Origin: an uncultured Neisseria sp.
Lineage (GTDB): Bacteria; Pseudomonadota; Gammaproteobacteria; Burkholderiales; Neisseriaceae
Direction: 5' to 3'
Assembly: GCA_937919795.1 (NCBI GenBank)
Contig: CALFOA010000046.1
Coordinates: forward strand, 1 to 7,527
Length of the DNA stretch: 7,527 nucleotides
Part shown: piece after piece, positions 1-5,912 of the stretch
Layout: every line of letters starts with the position of its first letter
Numbering within the stretch: position 1 is the first letter of the stretch
Position numbers and translations under genes: made by a program
Notes under the pieces: generated by a model
What the model was told of the DNA's origin: nothing
The model's database searches: none
What the model saw: only the letters and a program-made list of their open reading frames with translations

Positions 1-14
1 TGCTCTTCCGATCT
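1..14. other. Illumina adapter remnant at the contig end
   Basis: The first 14 bases, TGCTCTTCCGATCT, equal the 3' end of the Illumina TruSeq read-2 adapter; the last 13 are common to both TruSeq adapters. On the clpX strand this reads AGATCGGAAGAGCA. The ClpX protein follows the family up to this point and departs from it inside the adapter. The biological sequence therefore starts at about base 15, and this is probably a contig end. Confidence 0.93.
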
Positions 15-777
15 TTTCCAAACCAGCAAACGCACCGCCGCAGATAAACAGGATATTGGTGGTATCCACCTGAATAAATTCCTGATTCGGATGTTTACGA
101 CCACCTTGCGGGGGCACGCTGGCCACGGTACCTTCTACCAGCTTCAACAAAGCCTGTTGCACGCCTTCGCCTGATACGTCGCGGGTAATCGAGGGGTTAT
201 CGCTTTTGCGCGAGATTTTGTCGATCTCATCGATATAAACAATACCGCGCTGCGCTTTTTCCACATCGAAATCGCATTTACCGAGCAACTTGGTAATAAT
301 CTGCTCAACATCCTCACCCACATAACCGGCTTCGGTGAGCGTGGTAGCATCAGCCATCACAAACGGCACATCCAGTTTGCGTGCTAACGATTGCGCCAGC
401 AAAGTCTTGCCCGAGCCTGTGGGGCCAATCAGCAAAATATTGCTTTTCGACAATTCCACATTTTCATTGCTTTTCGGATGGCGCAAACGCTTGTAATGGT
501 TGTACACCGCCACTGCCAGCGCTTTTTTCGCCTGTTCTTGGCCGATCACATGATCATTCAGGTTCACCACGATTTCTGCCGGCGTCGGCAGTTTTCCGGT
601 AAAAATACTTTCCGAGCTTTTTTCTTCTCCCGATTCTTCTTCGGTACTGCCACCCAGCATGACGCCACATGCTTCCACACATTCATTACAAATATAGGCA
701 TGCTCCCCTTCAATTAAATTTTTAACTTCGTGTTCTGGTTTGCCGCAAAATGAGCAGCTACGGTTTTCTGTGGTCAT
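1..777 (-). CDS. clpX: ATP-dependent Clp protease ATP-binding subunit ClpX (partial, C-terminus missing)
   Basis: ClpX is the AAA+ unfoldase that recognises tagged substrates and feeds them to ClpP in the cytoplasm. Translating the minus strand from the ATG at 775-777 gives 259 codons open to the window edge. Visible are the N-terminal zinc-binding domain (C8, C11, C30, C33), an acidic linker (about 44-57), Walker A GPTGSGKT (118-125), the GYVG pore loop (151-154), Walker B with D183-E184, and the RKH loop (227-229). The last clear ClpX residues are GGAFAGLEK (247-255). Residues 256-259 (IGRA) are encoded by adapter bases 1-14 and are not real. Missing are sensor 1 and 2, the ClpP-docking IGF loop and the C-terminal domain; the family is usually about 410-425 residues. 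The start is supported by the family N-terminus; the Shine-Dalgarno sequence is weak (GAAG about 12 nt upstream). Identification is very secure. Confidence 0.97.
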   Translation of the reverse strand, partial: MTTENRSCSFCGKPEHEVKNLIEGEHAYICNECVEACGVMLGGSTEEESGEEKSSESIFTGKLPTPAEIVVNLNDHVIGQEQAKKALAVAVYNHYKRLRHPKSNENVELSKSNILLIGPTGSGKTLLAQSLARKLDVPFVMADATTLTEAGYVGEDVEQIITKLLGKCDFDVEKAQRGIVYIDEIDKISRKSDNPSITRDVSGEGVQQALLKLVEGTVASVPPQGGRKHPNQEFIQVDTTNILFICGGAFAGLEKIGRA

Positions 778-842
778 GCTGAATCAGCTTCGCTCTTAAT
801 TAATGGTTTCAAGAAATTCAACCGGCCGAAAACTTGAGAAAA

Positions 843-910
843 CCGGCTTGTCGAGCCGGAATGATGGTGATGTCTAAAGTGATTAATTTGCAACAGTATT
901 CTGAAATACT
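843..910 (-). promoter_or_regulatory. structured clpX leader with two hairpins
   Basis: Between the predicted clpX start site and the gene lie two inverted repeats. AGTATT/AATACT (895-900 and 905-910) has a 4-nt loop. CCGGCT/AGCCGG (843-848 and 854-859) has a 5-nt loop and is GC-rich. On the clpX-sense strand the second hairpin is followed by TTTTCTC, which resembles a weak intrinsic terminator, so attenuation in the leader is possible. It could equally be the end of an older upstream transcript. The stems are seen; the role is inferred. Confidence 0.35.
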
Positions 911-935
911 CTAGCATTTGGCCGGAAAAGGAATA

Positions 936-964
936 AGTATAAAGAGTATCACGTATTTTTTCAA
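936..964 (-). promoter_or_regulatory. sigma70-type promoter, probably for clpX
   Basis: On the minus strand, TTGAAA (959-964) and TATACT (936-941) are separated by exactly 17 bp, and each hexamer matches consensus at five of six positions. The expected start site is near 929, giving clpX a leader of about 150 nt. No other minus-strand gene is recognisable between here and clpX. The assignment is from motif reading only. Confidence 0.6.
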
Positions 965-1149
965 ATGTGCCGGTTATTCGGTTTTATGTCACACTCAGCA
1001 GCAAAGCCATGAAAGTAAATGAAAAGATATGCACTTTGCACTTTACAGAGCGGCCATATTTGTTTAAAAATACGGGTTGCATTATTTAAGCGCTCTTTTT
1101 TATCGCCAACCGGGCGACAAAAATAAGCCGTAAGCAGTAATGTAAATTC

Positions 1150-1179
1150 TTTAGAACAAGCTCGAAACTCGGTTATGAT
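1150..1179 (+). promoter_or_regulatory. possible promoter for the pbpG-like gene
   Basis: TTTAGA (1150-1155) and TATGAT (1174-1179) are separated by 18 bp; the -10 matches consensus at five of six positions and the -35 at four. The start site would be near 1186, leaving a leader of about 160 nt before the gene at 1345. The region is AT-rich, so chance matches are likely; this is the best candidate I found, not a firm call. Confidence 0.3.
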
Positions 1180-1344
1180 AAAAATATTGCTACTCGTTTT
1201 TTGAGAATAAAAAAATTGAAAACACGCCTTCAAAATCAGCTGGTTGGTGGGATGACAGCATTCTAAATGCTGCGAAAACACCGTCTACCCTACAACTCAC
1301 ACTTCAGTTTTCTTTTTACATAACGATTAATTCGGAAGCAAATT

Positions 1345-2295
1345 ATGTTTATTACCCGTATCAACAAAACCGTAGCCACCATCGGTATGAGCCTTGTGTT
1401 GGCCATTAGCGCCGCACCTGCCGCTGCCGATAATATGGATGTGTTGGGTCAGTTTTTGCAACAAAACTTTCCCGATGAAAAAGATCCTTTGGGCGCTTTT
1501 TTAGTTGAGAACCCCACTGCACAAATCAGCGAGCAAGCCGCTATTGCCGGCCCCTTGCTCTCCTCACAAGCCGCGCTGATCATGAACAGCAAAACCGGTG
1601 AAGTTCTGTACCAAAAAAATATCAATCGCGTGATGCCTATCGCTTCTATCTCTAAATTGATGGCAGCCATGGTAGTGCTGGATGGCAATCTCAATATGAA
1701 TGAACGGATTACCATCACCGATAATGAAATCGACCGACTCAAAGGCACCAGCAGCCGCTTATCGATTGGTACCACCCTCACCCGCAAGGAATTGTTGCAT
1801 TTAGGCTTAATGAGTAGCGAAAACCGTGCTATTCATGCACTGGGTCGCACTTACCCCGGCGGTATGAGTGCATTTGTTTCTGCCATGAATGCCAAAGCGC
1901 AGTCTTTGGGAATGAGCAATACCCGTTTCTACGAGCCCACCGGCTTGGATTCACGCAACGTTTCCACTGCCAGTGATTTGAGCAAAATGGTGAGCGCCGC
2001 CAGCGACTACTCCGTTATCCGCCAAAACAGCGTATCCAATTCCGGCTCGGTATACACCAGCGCCGGTCGTCAACAAAGCTACAAAAACTCTAACGCACTG
2101 GTACGTGAAGGTTCTTGGAACATTGATTTGCAAAAAACCGGCTATATCCGCGAATCCGGCCGTTCTATGGTGGTTAAAGCCCGCATCAGCAATCAACCGA
2201 TTACCATCGTTCTGTTGAATTCACCCTCTTCTACTACCCGTGTCAATGATGCCCGCCAGATTGAATCTTGGATGAATCAACAACGTCGCTCTTAA
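1345..2295 (+). CDS. pbpG: D-alanyl-D-alanine endopeptidase, PBP7/PbpG type (peptidase family S11)
   Basis: This is a low-molecular-mass penicillin-binding protein that hydrolyses D-Ala-meso-DAP cross-links of peptidoglycan in the periplasm. The 316-residue protein opens with a signal peptide: positive residues R5 and K8, a hydrophobic core to about residue 23, and probable cleavage after A26-A27-A28. The three active-site motifs of the serine acyl-enzyme fold are present: SISK (101-104, nucleophile S101, base K104), SEN (158-160) and KTG (264-266). The stretches MSSENRA, YPGG, TRFYEPTGL and NVSTA...DL match PBP7 closely. The length matches PBP7 (about 310) and is shorter than the PBP5/6 carboxypeptidases, which carry an extra C-terminal amphipathic anchor that is absent here. 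The ATG at 1345 has CGGAAG six nt upstream. The gene stands alone, divergent from clpX and convergent with the DUF805 gene. N. gonorrhoeae PBP4 is, as I recall, the homologue. Endopeptidase rather than carboxypeptidase activity is inferred from the subfamily. Confidence 0.93.
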   Translation: MFITRINKTVATIGMSLVLAISAAPAAADNMDVLGQFLQQNFPDEKDPLGAFLVENPTAQISEQAAIAGPLLSSQAALIMNSKTGEVLYQKNINRVMPIASISKLMAAMVVLDGNLNMNERITITDNEIDRLKGTSSRLSIGTTLTRKELLHLGLMSSENRAIHALGRTYPGGMSAFVSAMNAKAQSLGMSNTRFYEPTGLDSRNVSTASDLSKMVSAASDYSVIRQNSVSNSGSVYTSAGRQQSYKNSNALVREGSWNIDLQKTGYIRESGRSMVVKARISNQPITIVLLNSPSSTTRVNDARQIESWMNQQRRS

Positions 2296-2321
2296 AATTA
2301 TCTTTTCAAAATCTATAAAAA

Positions 2322-2333
2322 TGCCTGTCTGAA
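2322..2333 (+). repeat. DNA uptake sequence, TG-wadDUS dialect
   Basis: Exact TGCCTGTCTGAA, preceded by A and followed by AA as in the other two exact copies in the window. DUS motifs are bound by the pilin ComP during natural transformation in Neisseriaceae. This copy forms the left arm of the terminator hairpin. Confidence 0.88.
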
Positions 2334-2349
2334 AACAGATTTATCCGTT

Positions 2350-2361
2350 TTCAGACAGGCA
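2350..2361 (-). repeat. DNA uptake sequence, TG-wadDUS dialect
   Basis: Exact reverse complement of TGCCTGTCTGAA, forming the right arm of the same terminator hairpin. Confidence 0.88.
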
Positions 2362-2390
2362 TTTTTAAATGATCCTATATTTAATTCATT

Positions 2391-2439
2391 ATTTTTCAGA
2401 CAAACTTACCGGTTTAATCATTAAGCCTGCCTGAAAAAT
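2391..2439 (-). terminator. decayed DUS-pair hairpin at the end of the DUF805 gene
   Basis: Arms 2391-2408 and 2422-2439 enclose a 13-nt loop. In the minus-strand RNA all 18 positions pair, 15 as Watson-Crick and three as G-U. In the plus-strand RNA those three positions would be A-C mismatches. The right arm contains a DUS-like AGCCTGCCTGAA (2424-2435, 10 of 12). The first base of the arm overlaps the DUF805 stop codon. No good U tract follows, so termination may depend mostly on the perfect hairpin further on. Confidence 0.5.
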
Positions 2440-2810
2440 TAAAGGATACCTTCTTTCGGATTAGCGCCGTAACGGTTACTCCCCGGCTCGCTATCGAGCA
2501 ACATAAACACCAACAACACCACAGCGCCGATCACAGGAATAATGCTAATCAATACCCACCAGCCTGTGCGTCCGATATCATGCAGGCGGCGAACACTAAG
2601 CGCAAGCGAGGGGATCAACACCCCTATAGAATACACGCTCGACAGAAGCCCCATTCCGCTTTCACTCACCGAGCCTATCAAACTATCTATCAGCGCCAGA
2701 GCTACTGAAACCACCAAGTTAATCAGCAAAAACATCCAATATTCCTTCCGACGCGCCCGCCCACTGAAGGTTGCATATTTGTTTTTCAATACGTCCAAAT
2801 ACCAGTCCAT
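2439..2810 (-). CDS. DUF805 family inner-membrane protein
   Basis: A 123-residue protein of the DUF805 family (YhaH/YhaI type), whose biochemical function is not established. Family hallmarks are the N-terminal FSGRARRKEYW (15-25), the central RRLHDIGRTGWW (74-85), and a C-terminal GSNRYGANPK (110-119). Three hydrophobic stretches are probable membrane helices: about 26-46, 55-73 and 85-105. The start is well supported: AGGAG lies five nt before the ATG at 2808-2810. It follows ihfB on the same strand but is separated from it by a strong terminator and about 200 bp, so it is probably transcribed on its own. I did not find a convincing promoter in 2811-2967. It converges with pbpG. Family membership is secure; the role is unknown. 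Confidence 0.9.
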   Translation of the reverse strand: MDWYLDVLKNKYATFSGRARRKEYWMFLLINLVVSVALALIDSLIGSVSESGMGLLSSVYSIGVLIPSLALSVRRLHDIGRTGWWVLISIIPVIGAVVLLVFMLLDSEPGSNRYGANPKEGIL

Positions 2811-2967
2811 AAAATCTCCTATCCGAGCATTACCGCCCTATAAATAATCAGAACCATCAACTGCTATCGAACGATAAAGTAATCGTGCAATCTTTATCAA
2901 GTTCGGCTTTGCTGAATCAGTAAGCCCAATACTCGCTTACCTACCTGAATCGTTTGTTTTTATATGC

Positions 2968-2999
2968 AAAAAACACCGCATGATAATCATGCGGTGTTT
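2968..2999 (-). terminator. intrinsic terminator of the cmk-rpsA-ihfB block
   Basis: A perfect 13-bp stem (2971-2983 and 2987-2999) with a 3-nt loop is followed on the minus strand by a run of six U (from 2973 to 2968). It begins about 20 bp after the ihfB stop codon. It is not DUS-based, unlike the other terminators in the window. Confidence 0.9.
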
Positions 3000-3018
3000 A
3001 TTCTTACCTCAAACCTTA

Positions 3019-3327
3019 TTAGGCGTTATTCAGCGCCTGATCGACTCGTTCACGTAATTCCTTGCCCGGTTTAAAGTGAGGGACGTATTTTTCAGGTACT
3101 TCCACTCGTTCGCCGGTTTTCGGATTACGGCCGACCCTTGCGGGGCGGTGGTTCAGATCGAAGCTGCCGAAGCCACGGATTTCGATGCGTTGGCCTTTGG
3201 CCAGCGAGCGGGTCATGGTGTCAACCAGAACCTTCACGCTGTATTCCACATCTTTGGCCTGCAATTGCTGGCCGTTCCGTTCGGCAAATACTTCTGCCAG
3301 ACGAACCATTAACTCAGATTTGGTCAT
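3019..3327 (-). CDS. ihfB: integration host factor subunit beta
   Basis: This is the beta subunit of IHF, a heterodimeric DNA-bending nucleoid protein used in transcription, recombination and replication. The 102-residue protein starts [10 protein letters not shown], typical of IHF-beta rather than HU. It has the helical dimerisation part (about 1-47), the RGFGSF motif (51-56) and the DNA-binding beta-arm with GRNPKTG (66-72). P69 corresponds to P64 of E. coli IHF-beta, the residue that intercalates at the DNA kink. [14 protein letters not shown] near the end is the conserved C-terminal signature. The N-terminal half is five residues longer than in E. coli, as I recall for neisserial IHF-beta. 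AAGG lies seven nt before the ATG. The gene starts 17 bp after the rpsA stop codon, so co-transcription is likely. The alpha-subunit gene is not in the window. Confidence 0.96.
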   Translation of the reverse strand: MTKSELMVRLAEVFAERNGQQLQAKDVEYSVKVLVDTMTRSLAKGQRIEIRGFGSFDLNHRPARVGRNPKTGERVEVPEKYVPHFKPGKELRERVDQALNNA

Positions 3328-3344
3328 GGTAATACCTTACCGAC

Positions 3345-5024
3345 TTACTCTTGGTCGCCAGACAGTTTGGCTTTCAGCAAATCGCCCAAGCTGGTGGTAC
3401 CGGCGTTAGCGTTGGCAGAAGCGTTAACTGAATTCAGAACGTCGCGGCTTTCTTTAGCGTCTTTCGCTTTAACAGACAGCTTGATGCTGCGGTTTTTGCG
3501 GTCAACGGTTACCACAACAGCTTCTACGGCATCACCAACATTCAGTTTGGTGGTCAAGTCTTCTACGCGGTCGGCAGCGAATTCAGAAGCAGGCAGGTAA
3601 GCTTCTACTTCGTCGGCCAGAGCGATTACAGCACCTTTGGCTTCTACTGATTTCACAGTACCTTTAACCAAAGAACCTTTGTCGTTCACGCTGATGAAGT
3701 TACCGAAGGGGTCGCCTTCCAACTGTTTGATGCCCAAAGAGATGCGCTCTTTGTCCATATCGATGGCCAGTACAACGGCTTCCACTTCTTCGCCTTTTTT
3801 GTATTTGCGAACGGCTTCTTCACCAGTTTCGGTCCAAGACAGATCAGACAAGTGAACCAAACCGTCGATGTTGCCCGGCAGGCCGATGAACACGCCGAAG
3901 TCGGTAATCGATTTAACCGCGCCGGTGATTTTGTCGCCTTTATTGTAGTTAGCGGCAAAATCTTCCCAAGGATTGGCCTGGCACTGTTTCATGCCCAGAG
4001 AAATACGACGACGGTCTTCGTCAATTTCCAAAATCATCACTTCTACTTCGTCGCCCAGTTGAACAACTTTGCTCGGGTGTACGTTTTTGTTGGTCCAATC
4101 CATTTCAGAGATGTGTACCAAGCCTTCGATGCCTTGTTCGATTTCAACGAACGCGCCGTAGTCGGTCAGGTTAGACACTTTACCGAACAGACGGGTGCTT
4201 TGCGGGTAGCGACGAGCCAAACCGCTCCACGGATCTTCGCCCAATTGTTTCATGCCCAAAGATACGCGTTGTTTGTCTTGATCGAATTTCAGAACTTTGG
4301 CTTCTACTTCTTGACCGACTTCCAGCACTTCGCTCGGGTGCTTCACGCGGCGCCATGCTAAATCGGTGATGTGCAGCAGGCCGTCGATGCCGCCCAAGTC
4401 AACGAATGCACCGTAATCGGTGATGTTTTTCACGATACCTTTAACCACTGAACCTTCTTGCAGGTTATCCAGCAGCGCTTTGCGCTCTTCGCCCAGAGTG
4501 GCTTCCAGAACCGCACGACGCGATACCACCACGTTGTTGCGTTTTTTATCCAATTTGATCACTTTGAATTCGATTTCTTTGCCTTCAAAGTGAGAGGTGT
4601 CTTTTACCGGGCGGACATCAACCAGCGAGCCGGGCAGGAAGGCGCGGATGCTGTTGATCATTACGGTCAGACCGCCTTTGACTTTGCCATTGATCACGCC
4701 GGACAGGATATCGCCGTTTTCCATGGTTTCTTCCAAGGTAATCCAATCGGCCGCGCGTTTGGCTTTCTCGCGAGACAGTTTGGTTTCGCCGAAACCGTTT
4801 TCTACTGATTCGATGGTCACCGTTACAAAATCACCGACTTTAACTTCCAATTCGCCTTGGGCGTTTTTGAATTCGTTGATATCGATCAGAGATTCTGATT
4901 TCAGGCCAGCATTTACTACCACGAATTTGTCTTCAATAGCGACAACTTCGGCGGTAATCACTTCACCTTGGTTCATTTCTTGTACGGCTGAATATTCTTC
5001 CAATAACTGGGCAAAATTTTCCAT
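3345..5024 (-). CDS. rpsA: 30S ribosomal protein S1
   Basis: S1 is the large mRNA-binding protein of the 30S subunit, needed to start translation on structured or Shine-Dalgarno-poor mRNAs. From the ATG at 5022-5024 the protein is 559 residues, close to E. coli S1 (557), and begins [10 protein letters not shown] as in other Neisseria. It comprises six S1/OB domains at about 21-87, 105-171, 192-260, 277-347, 364-434 and 451-520. Domains 3-6 carry recurring ITDYGAFV / LHISEM / [12 protein letters not shown] blocks. An upstream GTG at 5048 is also in frame and would add eight residues, but it has no ribosome-binding site and those residues do not fit the family. The ATG itself has only a poor Shine-Dalgarno sequence (GAAAG about 12 nt away). 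Weak initiation plus a structured leader recalls the S1-autoregulated rpsA of E. coli. The gene lies between cmk and ihfB. Confidence 0.97.
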   Translation of the reverse strand: MENFAQLLEEYSAVQEMNQGEVITAEVVAIEDKFVVVNAGLKSESLIDINEFKNAQGELEVKVGDFVTVTIESVENGFGETKLSREKAKRAADWITLEETMENGDILSGVINGKVKGGLTVMINSIRAFLPGSLVDVRPVKDTSHFEGKEIEFKVIKLDKKRNNVVVSRRAVLEATLGEERKALLDNLQEGSVVKGIVKNITDYGAFVDLGGIDGLLHITDLAWRRVKHPSEVLEVGQEVEAKVLKFDQDKQRVSLGMKQLGEDPWSGLARRYPQSTRLFGKVSNLTDYGAFVEIEQGIEGLVHISEMDWTNKNVHPSKVVQLGDEVEVMILEIDEDRRRISLGMKQCQANPWEDFAANYNKGDKITGAVKSITDFGVFIGLPGNIDGLVHLSDLSWTETGEEAVRKYKKGEEVEAVVLAIDMDKERISLGIKQLEGDPFGNFISVNDKGSLVKGTVKSVEAKGAVIALADEVEAYLPASEFAADRVEDLTTKLNVGDAVEAVVVTVDRKNRSIKLSVKAKDAKESRDVLNSVNASANANAGTTSLGDLLKAKLSGDQE

Positions 5025-5079
5025 GTTCAGGTATTTCTTTCGCTGCACCGCTAAGGAGTGCGGGGTTTAGGTTGGCAAA

Positions 5080-5106
5080 CACTTGTTTTCCCTAGCTAAA
5101 CAAGTG
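5080..5106 (-). promoter_or_regulatory. hairpin in the rpsA leader
   Basis: A perfect 9-bp inverted repeat, CACTTGTTT/AAACAAGTG (5080-5088 and 5098-5106), has a 9-nt loop and lies about 55 nt before the rpsA start codon. It has no U tract behind it, so it is a leader structure rather than a terminator. A role in rpsA translational control is a guess based on the E. coli precedent. Confidence 0.4.
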
Positions 5107-5107
5107 G

Positions 5108-5148
5108 AAAAATAGAAAACATTCAGACGGCTATTTCAGCCGCCTGAA
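5108..5148 (-). terminator. DUS-type hairpin between cmk and rpsA (terminator or attenuator)
   Basis: Arms 5122-5132 and 5138-5148 form an 11-bp stem with a 5-nt loop in minus-strand RNA (one G-U pair), followed by the U-rich TGTTTTCTATTTTTCC. It lies about 28 nt past the cmk stop codon. The 3' arm contains GCCGTCTGAA, the classical Neisseria DUS core. It could end cmk transcripts partly while letting some RNA polymerase continue into rpsA. Confidence 0.6.
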
Positions 5149-5161
5149 CCATAGGGCATGA

Positions 5162-5167
5162 ATTATA
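5162..5167 (-). promoter_or_regulatory. possible -10 element between cmk and rpsA
   Basis: A perfect TATAAT lies on the minus strand just after the cmk stop codon. No good -35 is visible at 16-18 bp, and the predicted start site (about 5155) falls just before the DUS hairpin, which weakens the case for it as the rpsA promoter. Confidence 0.25.
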
Positions 5168-5175
5168 CAGCAGAT

Positions 5176-5832
5176 TTATTTTTTTTCATACCAATCAAGT
5201 ACTTTTTTTACCGATTCTTCGATACTGAGTTCAGATGTATCCAGTAAATAAGCATCGGGCAATTGGCGCAACGGCGCTACGGCACGGCGACTGTCAGCCT
5301 CGTCGCGGGCACGGATGTCAGCCAAGATACGCTGATACGCTTCACCTTCGATAGATAATCCCAACTGGCGGGCGCGACGTTGGGCGCGCACTTCTGCGCT
5401 GGCGGTTAAAAAGATTTTCAGACAGGCATCGGGAAACACCACCGAACCCATATCGCGCCCGTCGCCTACCAAGCCGCACTCAGTGAGAAAATCGCGTTGG
5501 CGTTGCAATAAAGCGGTGCGCACCGCGGGCAATGCCGCCACCGTTGATGCACCCATGCCGATGGCTTCGCTGCGGATGGCTTGGCTGACATCTTGCCCGT
5601 TTAGCAAAATCTTGTCGCCCTCAAACACCGCCGGCAGTTTAGCCGCCAATTCAGCTACCGCCGCTTCGTCCGCCCAATCTGCACCCTGTTGCTGGGCATA
5701 TAGAGCGGTTAGCCGGTACAGCGCGCCGGAATCGAGATAATCCCAACCCAAGGCTGCCGCTACTCTTGAAGCCACCGTGCCTTTGCCGGATGCACTCGGC
5801 CCGTCTATCGCGATTACCCGCTGTTTTCCCAT
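5176..5832 (-). CDS. cmk: cytidylate kinase
   Basis: Cmk phosphorylates CMP and dCMP with ATP to give CDP and dCDP in pyrimidine nucleotide salvage; it acts in the cytoplasm. The 218-residue protein has the P-loop GPSASGKGT (11-19), the LDSGALYR motif (33-40), and GRDMGSVVFPDA (125-136), where GRDMGT is usual. An arginine-rich lid segment follows (RAQRRARQLG, then RDEADSRR). The length is normal for the family. The ATG at 5830-5832 has AAGGA six nt upstream, and a second copy of that site follows from a 10-bp tandem duplication. The codons for about D135 to I140 contain an exact DUS. The 3' end has A7 and A8 runs on the coding strand, encoding lysines just before the stop. The gene is upstream of rpsA and divergent from aroA. 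Confidence 0.97.
   Translation of the reverse strand: MGKQRVIAIDGPSASGKGTVASRVAAALGWDYLDSGALYRLTALYAQQQGADWADEAAVAELAAKLPAVFEGDKILLNGQDVSQAIRSEAIGMGASTVAALPAVRTALLQRQRDFLTECGLVGDGRDMGSVVFPDACLKIFLTASAEVRAQRRARQLGLSIEGEAYQRILADIRARDEADSRRAVAPLRQLPDAYLLDTSELSIEESVKKVLDWYEKK
5417..5428 (-). repeat. DNA uptake sequence inside cmk
   Basis: Exact TGCCTGTCTGAA on the minus strand, in the sense direction of cmk, where GAT GCC TGT CTG AAA is read as DACLK (135-139). Its flanks (A before, AA after) match the two non-coding copies. Confidence 0.85.
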
Positions 5833-5835
5833 ATT

Positions 5836-5855
5836 GATTCCTTAAGATTCCTTAA
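5836..5855. repeat. perfect 10-bp tandem duplication covering the cmk ribosome-binding site
   Basis: GATTCCTTAA is present twice head to tail (5836-5845 and 5846-5855). On the cmk strand each unit reads TTAAGGAATC, so AAGGA occurs twice: once six nt before the ATG and once ten nt further away. Confidence 0.8.
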
Positions 5856-5870
5856 TCTGAAAATAGTTGG

Positions 5871-5877
5871 CATAATA
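5871..5877. promoter_or_regulatory. overlapping divergent extended -10 elements for aroA and cmk
   Basis: On the plus strand TG-G-CATAAT (5868-5876) is an extended -10 with five of six consensus bases; its start would be near 5883, 30 nt before aroA. On the minus strand TG-C-TATTAT (from 5880 to 5872) is also an extended -10 with five of six; its start would be near 5865, about 32 nt before cmk. The two hexamers share five base pairs, so both promoters cannot be occupied at once. No strong -35 was seen for either, which is common for extended -10 promoters. Confidence 0.55.
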
Positions 5878-5912
5878 GCAAGTCTTGTTTACCAACTCCA
5901 GCCCTATTCAGC

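Larger units (their letters stand above)
778..1344. other. gene-free AT-rich intergenic region
   Basis: This 567-bp gap separates the divergent clpX and pbpG genes. It is visibly more AT-rich than the neighbouring genes. It contains the clpX promoter and leader hairpins, a possible pbpG promoter, and an imperfect palindrome at 1097-1123 (TCGCC/GGCGA with flanking T and A runs). That palindrome is not followed by a U tract on either strand, so it does not look like a terminator. A 106-codon minus-strand reading frame at 961-1281 has a cysteine- and phenylalanine-rich translation with no recognisable family and is judged spurious. No tRNA or known ncRNA was recognised. Confidence 0.6.
2316..2367. 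terminator. bidirectional intrinsic terminator made of two inverted DNA uptake sequences
   Basis: A perfect 21-bp inverted repeat (2316-2336 and 2347-2367) encloses a 10-nt loop. Its outer base pairs are an A run and a T run, so RNA from either strand ends in a U tract. It starts about 20 bp after the pbpG stop codon and lies downstream of the convergent DUF805 gene. Each arm contains an exact TGCCTGTCTGAA. Inverted DUS pairs serving as terminators are well known in Neisseria. Confidence 0.92.

Noticed and set aside
1096..1123. Palindrome TCGCC/GGCGA with T and A runs as a terminator
   Set aside because: On both strands the stem is followed by A residues rather than U, and the core stem is only five base pairs.
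961..1281. 106-codon minus-strand reading frame in the clpX-pbpG gap
   Set aside because: AT-rich, with an odd composition rich in Cys and Phe, no recognisable domain or good ribosome-binding site, and its 3' end overlaps the clpX promoter.
2936..2952. CTACCTGAA, resembling the Eikenella DUS dialect
   Set aside because: It matches only nine bases of that 12-mer and nine of twelve of TG-wadDUS, stands alone, and is not part of a hairpin.
3852..4361. 169-codon plus-strand frame opposite rpsA
   Set aside because: It is a shadow of the repetitive, strongly codon-biased rpsA; the real S1 protein is unmistakable on the minus strand. The same applies to the other plus-strand frames across 3367-5070.
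5025..5048. GTG start at 5048 for rpsA, eight codons upstream
   Set aside because: No Shine-Dalgarno sequence precedes it, and the extra residues are not part of the S1 family N-terminus; MENFAQLL from the ATG at 5024 fits.
5179..5209. T8 and T7 homopolymers as a phase-variation switch in cmk
   Set aside because: They lie in the last few codons, so slippage would alter only the C-terminal tail of an essential-type enzyme; an on/off switch is unlikely.
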